DNA from: an uncultured Alphaproteobacteria bacterium
Lineage (GTDB): Bacteria; Pseudomonadota; Alphaproteobacteria; HIMB59; GCA-002718135
Direction of reading: 5' to 3'
DNA length: 64,000 bases
Assembly (NCBI GenBank): GCA_902537325.1
Contig: CACBAT010000003.1
Location: 1 to 64,000, forward strand
Positions 25,237 to 34,568 of the stretch are shown here, one piece after another. The number at the start of each line of letters is the position of its first letter. Within the stretch, counting starts at the first letter, position 1. The translations under genes were made by a program, and so were the position numbers. A model generated the notes under the pieces. It did no database searches. It was not told the DNA's origin and was given only the letters and a program-made list of their open reading frames with translations.

Positions 25237-26280
25237 ATGAATACACCCACACTTGGTATTATCGGTGGTGGACAATTAGGAAGTCTTTTAGCAGATGCAG
25301 CAAAAAAAATAGATATACAAACCGTCATATTAAGTGATGATCCTGATGCGCCCGGGAAACACTTTGCGACTAAATTTATTTTTGGTCAGTATGATGATGA
25401 TACAGCAATAAATAATTTTATTAATGCAGTTGATCTTGTTACATATGAATTTGAAAATATTCCCTTTGCAATACTAAAAAAGATTAATGAAAAGAAACAA
25501 GTTTTACCTAAACCAGAAATTAATCGACTCATTCAACACCGGGAAACAGAAAAAAAATTTCTCAATGATAATAATATAACAACAACAAAATATGTAACTG
25601 TTAAAAATGAAAAGGATTTGAGTGAAAATGTAGACTTGCTTCCTGGTTTGTTAAAAACAACAACATTAGGATACGATGGCAAAGGTCAATATAAATTACA
25701 TACTGTAGATGATATTACGGACGAAATTGATTTTACAAAAGAATACATATTAGAAAAACTCATTCATCTTAAAAAAGAAATTTCAGTCGTCATTACTCGT
25801 TATGATCAAAATAGTTATGAGATCTATGACCCTATCGAGAATGTTCATGAAGAACAAATTTTAAAATATTCAACAATACCTAGTGATATTTCTGATGATA
25901 TACGAACAAAATCAATTGAGTGGGCAAAACACGTTGTAGAAAAACTAGATTATATTGGAACGTTATGTGTAGAATTTTTTATTGATACTGATGATAATTT
26001 ATATGCTAACGAAATTGCTCCTCGTGTTCATAATTCTGGGCATTTGACAATGAACTCTCATAATATTAGTCAATTTGAAAATCATGTACGAGCAGTATGC
26101 GGCTTAGAAAAGATAGAAACAAAAAAATTATATAATGCCAAAATGATTAATTTAATTGGTGATGAGATATCACTTTACCGAAATAAAACATTTAAGGATA
26201 ACGAATTTTTTTATGATTATTTAAAAACAGAAATTAAGCAAAAAAGAAAAATGGGTCATTTAACGATTATAGAAAAATAA
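25237..26280 (+). CDS. purK: N5-carboxyaminoimidazole ribonucleotide synthase
   Basis: ATP-grasp enzyme that carboxylates AIR with bicarbonate to N5-CAIR, the substrate of PurE. The 347-residue protein begins LGIIGGGQLGSLLADAAKK, the PurK N-terminal signature. It contains TTTLGYDGKGQYKL (ATP-binding glycine loop, about 145-158), LEKLIHLKKEISVV, and the metal-binding NEIAPRVHNSGH (about 258-269). It is separated by 3 bases from purE and converges on purC with a gap of 10 bases and no clear terminator. Confidence 0.95.
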   Translation: MNTPTLGIIGGGQLGSLLADAAKKIDIQTVILSDDPDAPGKHFATKFIFGQYDDDTAINNFINAVDLVTYEFENIPFAILKKINEKKQVLPKPEINRLIQHRETEKKFLNDNNITTTKYVTVKNEKDLSENVDLLPGLLKTTTLGYDGKGQYKLHTVDDITDEIDFTKEYILEKLIHLKKEISVVITRYDQNSYEIYDPIENVHEEQILKYSTIPSDISDDIRTKSIEWAKHVVEKLDYIGTLCVEFFIDTDDNLYANEIAPRVHNSGHLTMNSHNISQFENHVRAVCGLEKIETKKLYNAKMINLIGDEISLYRNKTFKDNEFFYDYLKTEIKQKRKMGHLTIIEK

Positions 26281-26290
26281 ATTATTAACT

Positions 26291-27187
26291 TTAATTAAAT
26301 TGATCAGTTAACTTTGTTACCAGTTGATATTTATTGGCGACATTTACTAAATCTTCTCCTTCACGAAAAGATTGTTTATCTAATTGTTTAGTTGGATCTC
26401 CTCCAGGCCATATTCGCCAACTATCATTATCAACGACATCAGATAAAACTAACGAATTATCCGATACTTTAAAACCAAGCTCAAACTTAATATCAACTAA
26501 ATGTATAGGACCATCAATTGTTTTAATAGTTTTCCATTTGTCTTCAATAAGCTCAAAACTTGGAAGAATAATTTTATTAATAGCTATTTCTAATTCTTGA
26601 TCAGACAATAATTTTTTGGTTTTTATCAAGCTTTTGCTTGTTATAGGTTGTTTGGCAGAAAATAACTCCCATTCTTCTCCAGTTTTAACAAAAGGATCCG
26701 TAAATACACCCTCTTCCCATTTTCCATCTTTTAAAAATTGTCTTCTCGCTTCACTCTCATCCATTTGAACAGGTTCTGCAACATGTGGAGGGATAACAAC
26801 CGCTTGTTTATGAAATATTTCCCAAACTAAGTTTTCAAATTGATGAGGATTGCTTTTATCTTTTTCAAATTGAGTGTTTCTACTTAAATAACTTCCCCAT
26901 GCATAGCGTCTAACTACAAATTCTAAAGGAAGCATATTGCAGTTGTAACTTAAAAGACTATTTGGTGAATCTTGTTCAATAAATGATGTTGCAATACCTG
27001 CCTTGCTTAGCATACTAAACACATTACTTGTTTGTTTTGTCTTTTGTATTCCAATATCTTTAATTTCCTCTTTCTTCGCTGCATCCCCACCTGTTAAAAA
27101 ATCTTTTGTTACAATTCGAATGATATTTTGATCATTTGTTTTTTCAATAATTTTTGTTTTTCCTTCAACTAAAAAAGAATTACTCAT
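26291..27187 (-). CDS. purC: SAICAR synthetase (phosphoribosylaminoimidazole-succinocarboxamide synthase)
   Basis: Condenses CAIR with aspartate using ATP. The start is set at the ATG at 27187, giving MSNSFLVEGKTKII. It is preceded by GGAG at a suitable distance and overlaps the purD stop by 8 bases. An upstream ATG at 27229 would overlap purD by 50 bases. The 298-residue protein has the VEGKTKII nucleotide loop, FVVRRYAWGSYLSR, MDESEARRQF and VDIKFELGF followed by VLSDVVDNDSWRIWP. Length fits the longer, yeast ADE1-like form rather than the 237-residue E. coli type. It is last in the minus-strand purMNFDC operon. Confidence 0.95.
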   Translation of the reverse strand: MSNSFLVEGKTKIIEKTNDQNIIRIVTKDFLTGGDAAKKEEIKDIGIQKTKQTSNVFSMLSKAGIATSFIEQDSPNSLLSYNCNMLPLEFVVRRYAWGSYLSRNTQFEKDKSNPHQFENLVWEIFHKQAVVIPPHVAEPVQMDESEARRQFLKDGKWEEGVFTDPFVKTGEEWELFSAKQPITSKSLIKTKKLLSDQELEIAINKIILPSFELIEDKWKTIKTIDGPIHLVDIKFELGFKVSDNSLVLSDVVDNDSWRIWPGGDPTKQLDKQSFREGEDLVNVANKYQLVTKLTDQFN

Positions 27188-28457
27188 CAATATATCTCCA
27201 ACCAATATCTTTTCGATAATATCCCTCATCCCAATTAATTTGTTTGATTATATTGTGAATATTTTCTCTAATAGTTTTTAAATCCTTACCCGTATTAGAG
27301 ATATTTAATACACGCCCACCATTAGAAAGCCATTTTTTTTCTTTAAGCATTGTTCCTGCATGAAATAGATAGTCATCTGTTGTTAAATTAAGATTTTCCA
27401 AATTATTAATTGGTGTTAATTTTTTATAATCCTCAGGATAACCATGAGCAGCCATTACTACTGTCATGGCGTAATCATTTTTCCACTTAATTTTTTTTAT
27501 TTCATTTAAGGTGCCTATCGCTGAAGCATGAAGGAGTTCTAATAAATCTGTTTCTAATAGTGGAATAATTGCTTGTGTTTCCGGATCGCCGAAACGAACA
27601 TTAATTTCGAGTAAATTTGGACCCTTATCTGTTAGAATTAATCCTGCATAAAACATTCCTTGATACTTGATGCCTTGTTCAGCAAGATGTTGAACGATAG
27701 GTTCAACAAATGTTTTGGATAATTCATTCATTTTATTTGACGAAATAGAAGGAACAGGTGTGTAGGCTCCCATACCACCAGTATTTAACCCTTTTTCTCC
27801 TTCTAAGATTTTTTTATGATCTTGTGCTGTTGTAAGTGGCAACACAAATCCATTTTTATCAACAAGTGAAAATAGGCTTACCTCTTCACCAACTAAAAAT
27901 TCTTCAATAACAACAACTGAACCAGCATCACCAAAAGAATTATCTTTAAAACATTTAATCAGTGCATCTTTTGCATCTTCCATTGTTTGACAAATAATAA
28001 CTCCTTTTCCTGCCGCTAAACCATCAGCTTTAATAACAAGAGGATAGGATTGGTTTTGACAAAAAATGAAGGCATCATCATAGTTGTCAAATACGTCATA
28101 AGCAGCTGTTGCTATATGTAATTTTTTACAAATATCTTTTGTAAACTTTTTTGATTTTTCTAGTTCAGCTCCCATTTGATCAGGGCCAAAAACTAAAATA
28201 GAATTGTTCATTAAAAGGTTGGATAATCCTTTAGTTAAAGGTAGTTCTGGACCTATTACCACGAGATCAATTTTATTTTCTAGACAAAATTGAAGAATAG
28301 CATCATGATCATCAACATCTATGATAATCGAAGAAGCAGTCTCACTGATACTATCACTTCCAGGAATACAATATAAATTAGAACAATTAGGAGATTGTTT
28401 TATGCCATAACATAATGCGTGCTCTCTTCCACCATTACCAATGACAAGAACGTTCAT
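27180..28457 (-). CDS. purD: Phosphoribosylamine-glycine ligase (GAR synthetase)
   Basis: ATP-grasp ligase joining phosphoribosylamine and glycine. The 425-residue protein starts MNVLVIGNGGREHALCYGIK, the PurD signature. It has VIKADGLAAGKGVIIC (ATP-binding, about 140-155), NTGGMGAYTPVP and LEINVRFGDPETQ (metal ligands, about 285-297). Its length is standard for a single-domain bacterial PurD. It is followed by purC with an 8-base overlap and preceded by purF with a 20-base gap. Confidence 0.97.
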   Translation of the reverse strand: MNVLVIGNGGREHALCYGIKQSPNCSNLYCIPGSDSISETASSIIIDVDDHDAILQFCLENKIDLVVIGPELPLTKGLSNLLMNNSILVFGPDQMGAELEKSKKFTKDICKKLHIATAAYDVFDNYDDAFIFCQNQSYPLVIKADGLAAGKGVIICQTMEDAKDALIKCFKDNSFGDAGSVVVIEEFLVGEEVSLFSLVDKNGFVLPLTTAQDHKKILEGEKGLNTGGMGAYTPVPSISSNKMNELSKTFVEPIVQHLAEQGIKYQGMFYAGLILTDKGPNLLEINVRFGDPETQAIIPLLETDLLELLHASAIGTLNEIKKIKWKNDYAMTVVMAAHGYPEDYKKLTPINNLENLNLTTDDYLFHAGTMLKEKKWLSNGGRVLNISNTGKDLKTIRENIHNIIKQINWDEGYYRKDIGWRYIDE

Positions 28458-28477
28458 GAAAAAAAATAATTCATTAA

Positions 28478-29965
28478 TTAATTATTTGAAGCAAGACTTA
28501 AGAATGAAAGTTTTTTTAAGCTTTCGTCATTCAAGTAATCTAAAGGTCTAACTGGATACTCTCCTGTAAAATAATGATCAGTAAATTGAGGATTATCATT
28601 ATCTCTCTCATCATAACCAAGAGCTTGATACAGACCATCTAATGATAAAAATTTTAATGATTTAGCTCCAATATATTTACACATTTCCTCTAAATTTTTG
28701 TTTGCAGCCAATAATTCTTCTTGGGTAGGAGTATCGACTCCATAAAAATCAGGATATTTAATTGCAGGTGAAGCAATACGCATATGGACTTCTTTTGCTC
28801 CAAAATCATAAAGCATTTTTATTATCTTAGTGGATGTTGTTCCTCGAACCAATGAGTCGTCAATTAAAACAACTTTCTTTTTTTTAATAGAACTTTGGTT
28901 AGGATTTAATTTTAACTTTACACCTAAACTTCTAATTTGCTGAGTTGGCTCAATAAATGTCCTACCCACATAATGATTTCGTATTAATCCTAACTCAAAA
29001 GGAATACCAGACTTTTGACTAAAACCAAGGGCAGCAGGAACACCAGAATCTGGAACTGGTACGACTACATCAGGTTTTATATCAGTTTCTTTTGCTAAGT
29101 ATGTACCTAAATTTTTTCTATATTCATAGGCGGTTTTATTTTTTAAAATACTATCTGGCCGCGAAAAATAAATATATTCAAATACACATGGTTTGATTTG
29201 TTTTTTTGGAAAAGGTCTTCGACTTTCAACTTTATTATCGTTAATAACTACAACTTCTCCATTTTCAATTTCACGGATAAATTTTGCACCTATAATGTCT
29301 AGCGCGCAAGTTTCAGAGGCAAGGATAAATGCATTTTTAAATTTACCTAAAACAAGTGGTCGAATACCTAATGGATCTCTTGCGCCAATCAACGTACCAT
29401 TAGCAATAATTGATAAAGCATAACCACCTTGAATTTGCATTAAAGCATCAATAATTTTATTTAAAATATCTTTCTTTTTTGAACGAGCTACAAGTTGAAC
29501 AATTGTTTCGGTATCTGATGTTGTTTGAAATATTGCACCTTCGCGTACCATTTGCTCTCTTAAAAGGAGTGCATTAGTTAAATTACCATTATGAGCAATA
29601 CTAATAGCTCCACCATGAAGGTCAGCATAAAAAGGTTGTATATTCCTTATTGTTTCACCACCCGTGGTTGAATAACGATTATGTCCAATTGCAATTTTTC
29701 CCTTTAACTTTTCTAATGAGTGTTTCTTTGTAAAATTATCACCAACCAATCCAAATTTTCTTTCTGAGTGATAGGAGTTGCCATCATAGCTTACAATTCC
29801 ACAACCTTCTTGACCACGATGTTGCAACGCATGCAAACCAAGAGCTGTTAAGGCAGCAGCATCTTTGGTTCCACTTATTCCAAAAACACCACACTCCTCA
29901 TTAAATCTGGGAACATGAGATTGCCTTACCTCGAATTTTTTTAGGAAATTTTGCCAATTTTTCAT
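28478..29965 (-). CDS. purF: Amidophosphoribosyltransferase
   Basis: First committed enzyme of purine synthesis: glutamine plus PRPP to phosphoribosylamine. The N-terminal Ntn hydrolase begins at Cys25 within FNEECGVFGISG, so a 24-residue propeptide must be removed, as in Bacillus-type PurF. ALQHRGQEGCGIVS and GHNRYSTTG belong to the glutaminase; VVLIDDSLVRGTTSTKI (about 365-381) is the PRPP loop. Cysteines in the C-terminal third (e.g. LEEMCKYIGA) could belong to a B. subtilis-like Fe-S cluster, but I did not verify the full set. The gene starts one base after the purN stop region in a tight operon. Confidence 0.96.
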   Translation of the reverse strand: MKNWQNFLKKFEVRQSHVPRFNEECGVFGISGTKDAAALTALGLHALQHRGQEGCGIVSYDGNSYHSERKFGLVGDNFTKKHSLEKLKGKIAIGHNRYSTTGGETIRNIQPFYADLHGGAISIAHNGNLTNALLLREQMVREGAIFQTTSDTETIVQLVARSKKKDILNKIIDALMQIQGGYALSIIANGTLIGARDPLGIRPLVLGKFKNAFILASETCALDIIGAKFIREIENGEVVVINDNKVESRRPFPKKQIKPCVFEYIYFSRPDSILKNKTAYEYRKNLGTYLAKETDIKPDVVVPVPDSGVPAALGFSQKSGIPFELGLIRNHYVGRTFIEPTQQIRSLGVKLKLNPNQSSIKKKKVVLIDDSLVRGTTSTKIIKMLYDFGAKEVHMRIASPAIKYPDFYGVDTPTQEELLAANKNLEEMCKYIGAKSLKFLSLDGLYQALGYDERDNDNPQFTDHYFTGEYPVRPLDYLNDESLKKLSFLSLASNN

Positions 29966-29966
29966 C

Positions 29967-30536
29967 TTACTGTTGTCTTGTTAAAAGTGTTTTTGCAACC
30001 ATCTGTAATGCTCTTGGATAAACTTTATGCTCTTCTATCAATATTTTCTTTGAGAGTGATTCGGTATTATCTTTCTTCAAAATCTTTACTTTTTTTTGCA
30101 ATATAATCTTTCCAGAGTCAATTTTAGCGCTTACGTAATGAACACTACAACCAGAATAGCTCGCTTTAGCCTTTATGGCCTGATCTTGAGCATTTAAGCC
30201 TTTGAAAGCTGGAAGATAAGATGGATGAATATTGATTAGTCGCGATCGCCACTGAATGACAAATTTTGAGTCTAAAACTTGCATAAAACCAGCTAAACAA
30301 ATGATATCTATATTTTTTAGATACTTCATGACTTTGTTTTCGAAATTTTTTCTTGGAATAAAATGTATGAATGGAATTTTATTTTTTTTGGCAATAGTTA
30401 AACCTTTTGCTTTGGAGTTATTAGAGACTACTAATTGAACCTCTACTAAACTTTGTTTTTTCAATGATGATTGTATTAGTGATTCTAAATTGGAACCTCT
30501 TCCCGATATGAAAATAGCAACTTGTAATTTTTTCAA
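29967..30536 (-). CDS. purN: Phosphoribosylglycinamide formyltransferase (GAR transformylase)
   Basis: Transfers formyl from 10-formyl-THF to GAR. The 189-residue protein has the N-terminal VAIFISGRGSNLESLIQ phosphate loop, RLINIHPSYLPAFKG with the catalytic Asn and His, and GCSVHYVSAKIDSGKII with the catalytic Asp. The start codon is TTG, sharing TTGA with the purM stop (overlap 4 bases), so translational re-initiation is expected. No in-frame ATG gives a complete N-terminal motif. Confidence 0.95.
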   Translation of the reverse strand: MKKLQVAIFISGRGSNLESLIQSSLKKQSLVEVQLVVSNNSKAKGLTIAKKNKIPFIHFIPRKNFENKVMKYLKNIDIICLAGFMQVLDSKFVIQWRSRLINIHPSYLPAFKGLNAQDQAIKAKASYSGCSVHYVSAKIDSGKIILQKKVKILKKDNTESLSKKILIEEHKVYPRALQMVAKTLLTRQQ

Positions 30537-31567
30537 CTAATTGTGCACCTTGATGATTTGTTAACTTCTATTTTCCCAATTTCAAAAATATCTAAATTTT
30601 CGTCTTTTATTAATTGTTCAAATTCTTTGTAATTATTTTTTGAAATAGTCATTATCAAACCTAATCCACAATTAAAGGTCTTCAACATTTCTTCTTCTGA
30701 AATGTTAGCTAAACTTTGAAACCATTGAAAAATTTCTTCATCACAAATAAATTTTTTATCAATCCTTGCTGATAAATTTTCAGATAGCATTCTTGGTGCA
30801 TTACCAACAATACCTCCGCCTGTTATATGCGAAATACCATTGATAAGATTTGTTGTTAAAATATTTTTTAAAAAAGGAAAATATAATTTTGTTGGAGCCA
30901 TTAAGGCTGCTGCATTTGTTTCGTAGGATGATTTAAATTCTGTTTTTTTTTGTAGATCTATATTTTTATCTTTTAAAACCTTTCTAATGAGAGAATATCC
31001 ATTTGAGTGAAAACCCGAAGATCTAATCCCATATAAAAGATCATCTTCTTTCATGAGATTTCTTTTAGGTAAAATTTTTTTTCTCTCCACTGCACCAACA
31101 CAAAATCCAGCAAAATCAAAATCATCTTTTTTATAGAGCCCAGGCATCTCTGCTGTTTCACCACCAATAAGAGAGCAATTATTTATCTTACAAGCTTCAG
31201 TGATGCTTTTCATAATTTTTAAAAAAGAATTTTTATCAATCTTGGAAGAAGCATAGTAATCTAAAAAAAATAATGGCTCTGCACCGTGGCAAAGAATATC
31301 ATTAAGGCACATACCAACGAGATCATGACCCAAACCATCTAAAATGTCAGTTTCAATCCCTAGTAATATTTTTGTCCCTATGCCATCTGTACCAGAGACC
31401 AATAAAGGATCTTCATATCCACAATTTTTAAGATCAAAAATACCACCAAATCCGCCAATTTTATCAAAATTTCCGTTTCTATTAGTTGATTTGCTTAGTT
31501 TAGAAATATCTTCAACAAGGGCATCTGTATTTTCTATATCAACACCTGCTTCTTTATATGTTGTCAT
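30533..31567 (-). CDS. purM: Phosphoribosylformylglycinamidine cyclo-ligase (AIR synthetase)
   Basis: ATP-dependent ring closure of FGAM to AIR. The frame extends to a TTG at 31573; the ATG at 31567 (MTTYKEAGVDIEN) is preferred. Visible PurM motifs are LVSGTDGIGTKILLG (about 60-75), DLVGMCLNDILCHGAEPLFF with the nucleotide-binding acidic pair, GGETAEMPG and HITGGGIVGNAPRML. First gene of the purMNFDC operon, divergent from purSL across a 73-base promoter region. Confidence 0.96.
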   Translation of the reverse strand: MTTYKEAGVDIENTDALVEDISKLSKSTNRNGNFDKIGGFGGIFDLKNCGYEDPLLVSGTDGIGTKILLGIETDILDGLGHDLVGMCLNDILCHGAEPLFFLDYYASSKIDKNSFLKIMKSITEACKINNCSLIGGETAEMPGLYKKDDFDFAGFCVGAVERKKILPKRNLMKEDDLLYGIRSSGFHSNGYSLIRKVLKDKNIDLQKKTEFKSSYETNAAALMAPTKLYFPFLKNILTTNLINGISHITGGGIVGNAPRMLSENLSARIDKKFICDEEIFQWFQSLANISEEEMLKTFNCGLGLIMTISKNNYKEFEQLIKDENLDIFEIGKIEVNKSSRCTIS

Positions 31568-31640
31568 ATTCAATTAGTTTTAAACGAATCGTTAACGAGT
31601 AAACTATTAATATAGTAAATTAAGTTGATTCGTACTCATA
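31568..31640. promoter_or_regulatory. Divergent purM / purSL promoter region with two GANTC sites
   Basis: The only space between the two purine operons. It contains a perfect 10-bp palindrome TCGTTAACGA (31589-31598), overlapping a GAATC site (31586-31590), and a GATTC site (31627-31631) 10 bases before the purSL ATG. TATAGT at 31611-31616 could be a purSL -10 box. Two CcrM sites in 73 bases, one overlapping a palindrome, suggests methylation or repressor input to purine synthesis, but this is inference. Confidence 0.4.
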
Positions 31641-34568
31641 ATGACAAATACAATTCAAATTCTCTCCATTGAGAAGACAGGGAAAGAAAGTTCACTACAA
31701 AAAGAACATAATAATAAATCCATCAAAATTATAGATGGATATTTCTTTTCGAGAAATCTTGATGATCAAAAGTTTACTAAAATAAGTAAACTTATTTCTA
31801 ATGACGTTTCTCAAACAATATTAACTAAAAAAAATGTAAATAAGGTTTTATCTAGTTATAGTAATTTCAACTGGGTTGTAGAAATAAAATTTTTACCTGG
31901 TGTAACTGACAATATAGCTACAACTGTAAAAGAAATAATCAATGATAATCTTAAAAGTAGTTTTAAAAGCTTTGAACTTGGTTCAACAAAAATTATTTTA
32001 ATAAAAGGAAGAAAAGAAGATATTACCAAAATATCTAAAAATGAAGCAAATCCCTTAATTCAAACAATAAAGATTTATCCATTTAAACAATATTTAAATA
32101 ATTTTAAAAAAAATCAGTTTAAAATAGAAAGGGTAAAATTACCGAAAAAAAAATATAGTAAAAAAGAAATTAATTTAGATATTTCTGATTATAATCTCAG
32201 CCTCATTGGTAAACTTGGTATTGAAGAAAATGATAAATCTAGAAGAGGAACACTTGGCTTAGATCTAGAATCTTTAAAAACCATAAGAAATTATTTTTCC
32301 ACTATAAAACGTAAACCAACAGATGTAGAAATTGAAACATTAGCTCAGACGTGGTCCGAACACTGTAAACACAAAATATTTTCAGCTAAAATTGATGATA
32401 TTCAAGAAGGTATATTTAAAAAATATATTAAAGGCGCTACTGAAAAAATTATTCAATTAAGAAAAGATAATTTTTGTGTTTCTCTTTTTACGGATAATGC
32501 TGGTGGAATAGAATTTAATAAAGAATGGATTATTTGTCATAAAGTTGAAACACATAATACACCTTCAGCTTTAGATCCATTTGGTGGTGCAATCACTGGA
32601 ATTGTTGGTGTTAATAGGGATTGTCTTGGATTTGGGAAAGGAGCAAAACCTATAGCGAATACGTATGCATATTATTTGGCAGACCCGAATAAGAAATATC
32701 AATTGTATCGTCAAAAAAATAAGGATCCAATGCTTCCAGCAAACTTTATTGCGAAGGGTATTATCAGTGGTGTTAGAGTTGGAGGAAATTGTTCAGGTAT
32801 TCCTACTCCTCAAGGTAATGTGTATTTTGATGACCGGTTTGCAGGAAAGCCTCTTGTGTTTTGTGGAACAGTTGGGATTATTCCAAAAAAAATTAAAGGG
32901 AAATTATCACATAAGAAGAAAGCTAATCCAGGAGATATTATACTAATGGCTGGAGGTAGAGTGGGAAAAGATGGTATTCACGGTGCAACATTTTCTTCAG
33001 AGGAATTAGATCCTAATAGTCCAGTTTCTGCCGTACAAATTGGTGATCCAATAACACAAAAGAAAATGTCTGATGTCATCATTAGAGAATTGCGTGATGA
33101 AAATCTTTACTCGAGCATAACAGATAATGGAGCTGGAGGATTATCATCATCAATTGGAGAAATGGCAAAAGAAAGTGGCGGTTTTATAGTTAATCTTGAA
33201 AAAGTTCCTCTTAAATATAATGGATTATATCCTTGGGAAATTTGGGTTTCTGAATCGCAAGAAAGAATGACACTAGCAGTACCTCCAGCGAACGTAAAAA
33301 AAGTTATAAAGAGATTTAATGCAAGAGGTGTGGAAGCAACAATAATTGGTAAGTTTATTAAAAAAGATAAAGCCATAGTAAAATACAATAAAACTGAAAT
33401 TCTCAATTTAGATATGGAATTTCTTCATGAAGGTTATCCAAAATTAAATTTAAAAACATCTTTTCCAAAAATTAAAAAAGAAAAGAAAAAAATAATTAAG
33501 AAAAGTTCTTTGATAGATAAGCTACATAAACTTCTCTCTAGTCCAAATATTGTATCAAAAGAATTTATTGCCACGCAATATGATCACGAAGTACAAGCTA
33601 CCTCTATTATAAAACCATTACAAGGCGAAGGTAGAGTTTTTGGAAATGCTACTGCTATTAAACCTCTATTTGATGATGAAAAATCAATAGCTCTTTCTCA
33701 AGCTGCATATCCTCAGTACGCCGAAACAAATCCTTATGATATGGCTGGGTGCTCTATTGATACAGCATATAAAAATTTAATTGTAAGTGGTGCCAACTCA
33801 AAAAAAATTGCAATTCTTGATAACTTTTGTTGGTGCAGCTCAGATGAACCTGATCGCTTATATCAATTGAAAGAAGCAGCAAAAGCTTGTTATGATTATG
33901 CAGTTGCTTACCAAACACCTTTTATTTCAGGAAAAGATAGTATGTTTAATGATTTTAAAGGTTTTGATAAAACTGGAAAATCAGTAAAAATTTCAATACC
34001 TCCAACATTGCTGATTTCTTCTATTGGAGTGGTAGATAAAATTTCACACTTAACAAAAATGACATCCGATGATGGTGATATACTTTTAGTTTTAGGAAAT
34101 ACCCGTAATGAATTACAGGATAGTGTTTATTCCAAAATTATAGGTTATGAAAAATCAAAAAATCCAGTTGTATATAGCAAGGATGCACTTCGCACATATA
34201 GAAATTTTGAAAAAGCTAATAAACTAGGAATTATAAATTCTGCAATTGGAATAGATTTGGGTGGAATTGGAATTGCAGTTACAAAGATGGCAATTGCTTC
34301 AAAGAAAGGTTTAACCATTGATTTAAAACTAAAAAATAAAATCTCAGTTGACCAATTTTTATTTTCTGAATCACAAAGTAGAATTCTTGTTTCCATAAAA
34401 AAAAATAAGTTAGCCAATTTTAAAAAAGTATTTAAAGGTTCTGATTATACAATTATTGGCAAATGTACGGGCTCAGATGTAGTTAAGTTTAAAGATAACA
34501 AAAAAATTATTAGAGGTAAAATTTCAGATTTTGCTAAGTCATACAAACAAAATATTAAAGGGTTATGA
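31641..34568 (+). CDS. purL: FGAM synthase PurS-PurL fusion
   Basis: Phosphoribosylformylglycinamidine synthase, ATP-binding part. At 975 residues it is longer than small-type PurL (about 740). The extra N-terminus (about residues 45-170) looks like one or two PurS-type units, with VVEIKFLPGVTDNIATTVKEI typical of PurS. The PurL core starts near 180 and contains AQTWSEHCKHKIFSAKI, KVETHNTPSALDPFGGA, DNGAGGLSSSIGEMAKE and SGKDSMFNDF. PurSL fusions of about 950-1000 residues are known in several phyla. The glutaminase partner purQ overlaps the stop by four bases (ATGA). FGAM synthase here is thus two polypeptides instead of three. Confidence 0.93.
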   Translation: MTNTIQILSIEKTGKESSLQKEHNNKSIKIIDGYFFSRNLDDQKFTKISKLISNDVSQTILTKKNVNKVLSSYSNFNWVVEIKFLPGVTDNIATTVKEIINDNLKSSFKSFELGSTKIILIKGRKEDITKISKNEANPLIQTIKIYPFKQYLNNFKKNQFKIERVKLPKKKYSKKEINLDISDYNLSLIGKLGIEENDKSRRGTLGLDLESLKTIRNYFSTIKRKPTDVEIETLAQTWSEHCKHKIFSAKIDDIQEGIFKKYIKGATEKIIQLRKDNFCVSLFTDNAGGIEFNKEWIICHKVETHNTPSALDPFGGAITGIVGVNRDCLGFGKGAKPIANTYAYYLADPNKKYQLYRQKNKDPMLPANFIAKGIISGVRVGGNCSGIPTPQGNVYFDDRFAGKPLVFCGTVGIIPKKIKGKLSHKKKANPGDIILMAGGRVGKDGIHGATFSSEELDPNSPVSAVQIGDPITQKKMSDVIIRELRDENLYSSITDNGAGGLSSSIGEMAKESGGFIVNLEKVPLKYNGLYPWEIWVSESQERMTLAVPPANVKKVIKRFNARGVEATIIGKFIKKDKAIVKYNKTEILNLDMEFLHEGYPKLNLKTSFPKIKKEKKKIIKKSSLIDKLHKLLSSPNIVSKEFIATQYDHEVQATSIIKPLQGEGRVFGNATAIKPLFDDEKSIALSQAAYPQYAETNPYDMAGCSIDTAYKNLIVSGANSKKIAILDNFCWCSSDEPDRLYQLKEAAKACYDYAVAYQTPFISGKDSMFNDFKGFDKTGKSVKISIPPTLLISSIGVVDKISHLTKMTSDDGDILLVLGNTRNELQDSVYSKIIGYEKSKNPVVYSKDALRTYRNFEKANKLGIINSAIGIDLGGIGIAVTKMAIASKKGLTIDLKLKNKISVDQFLFSESQSRILVSIKKNKLANFKKVFKGSDYTIIGKCTGSDVVKFKDNKKIIRGKISDFAKSYKQNIKGL

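Noticed and set aside
26291-27229. Longer purC start at 27229
   Set aside because: It would overlap purD by 50 bases; the ATG at 27187 has a GGAG ribosome site and begins with the family's conserved N-terminus.
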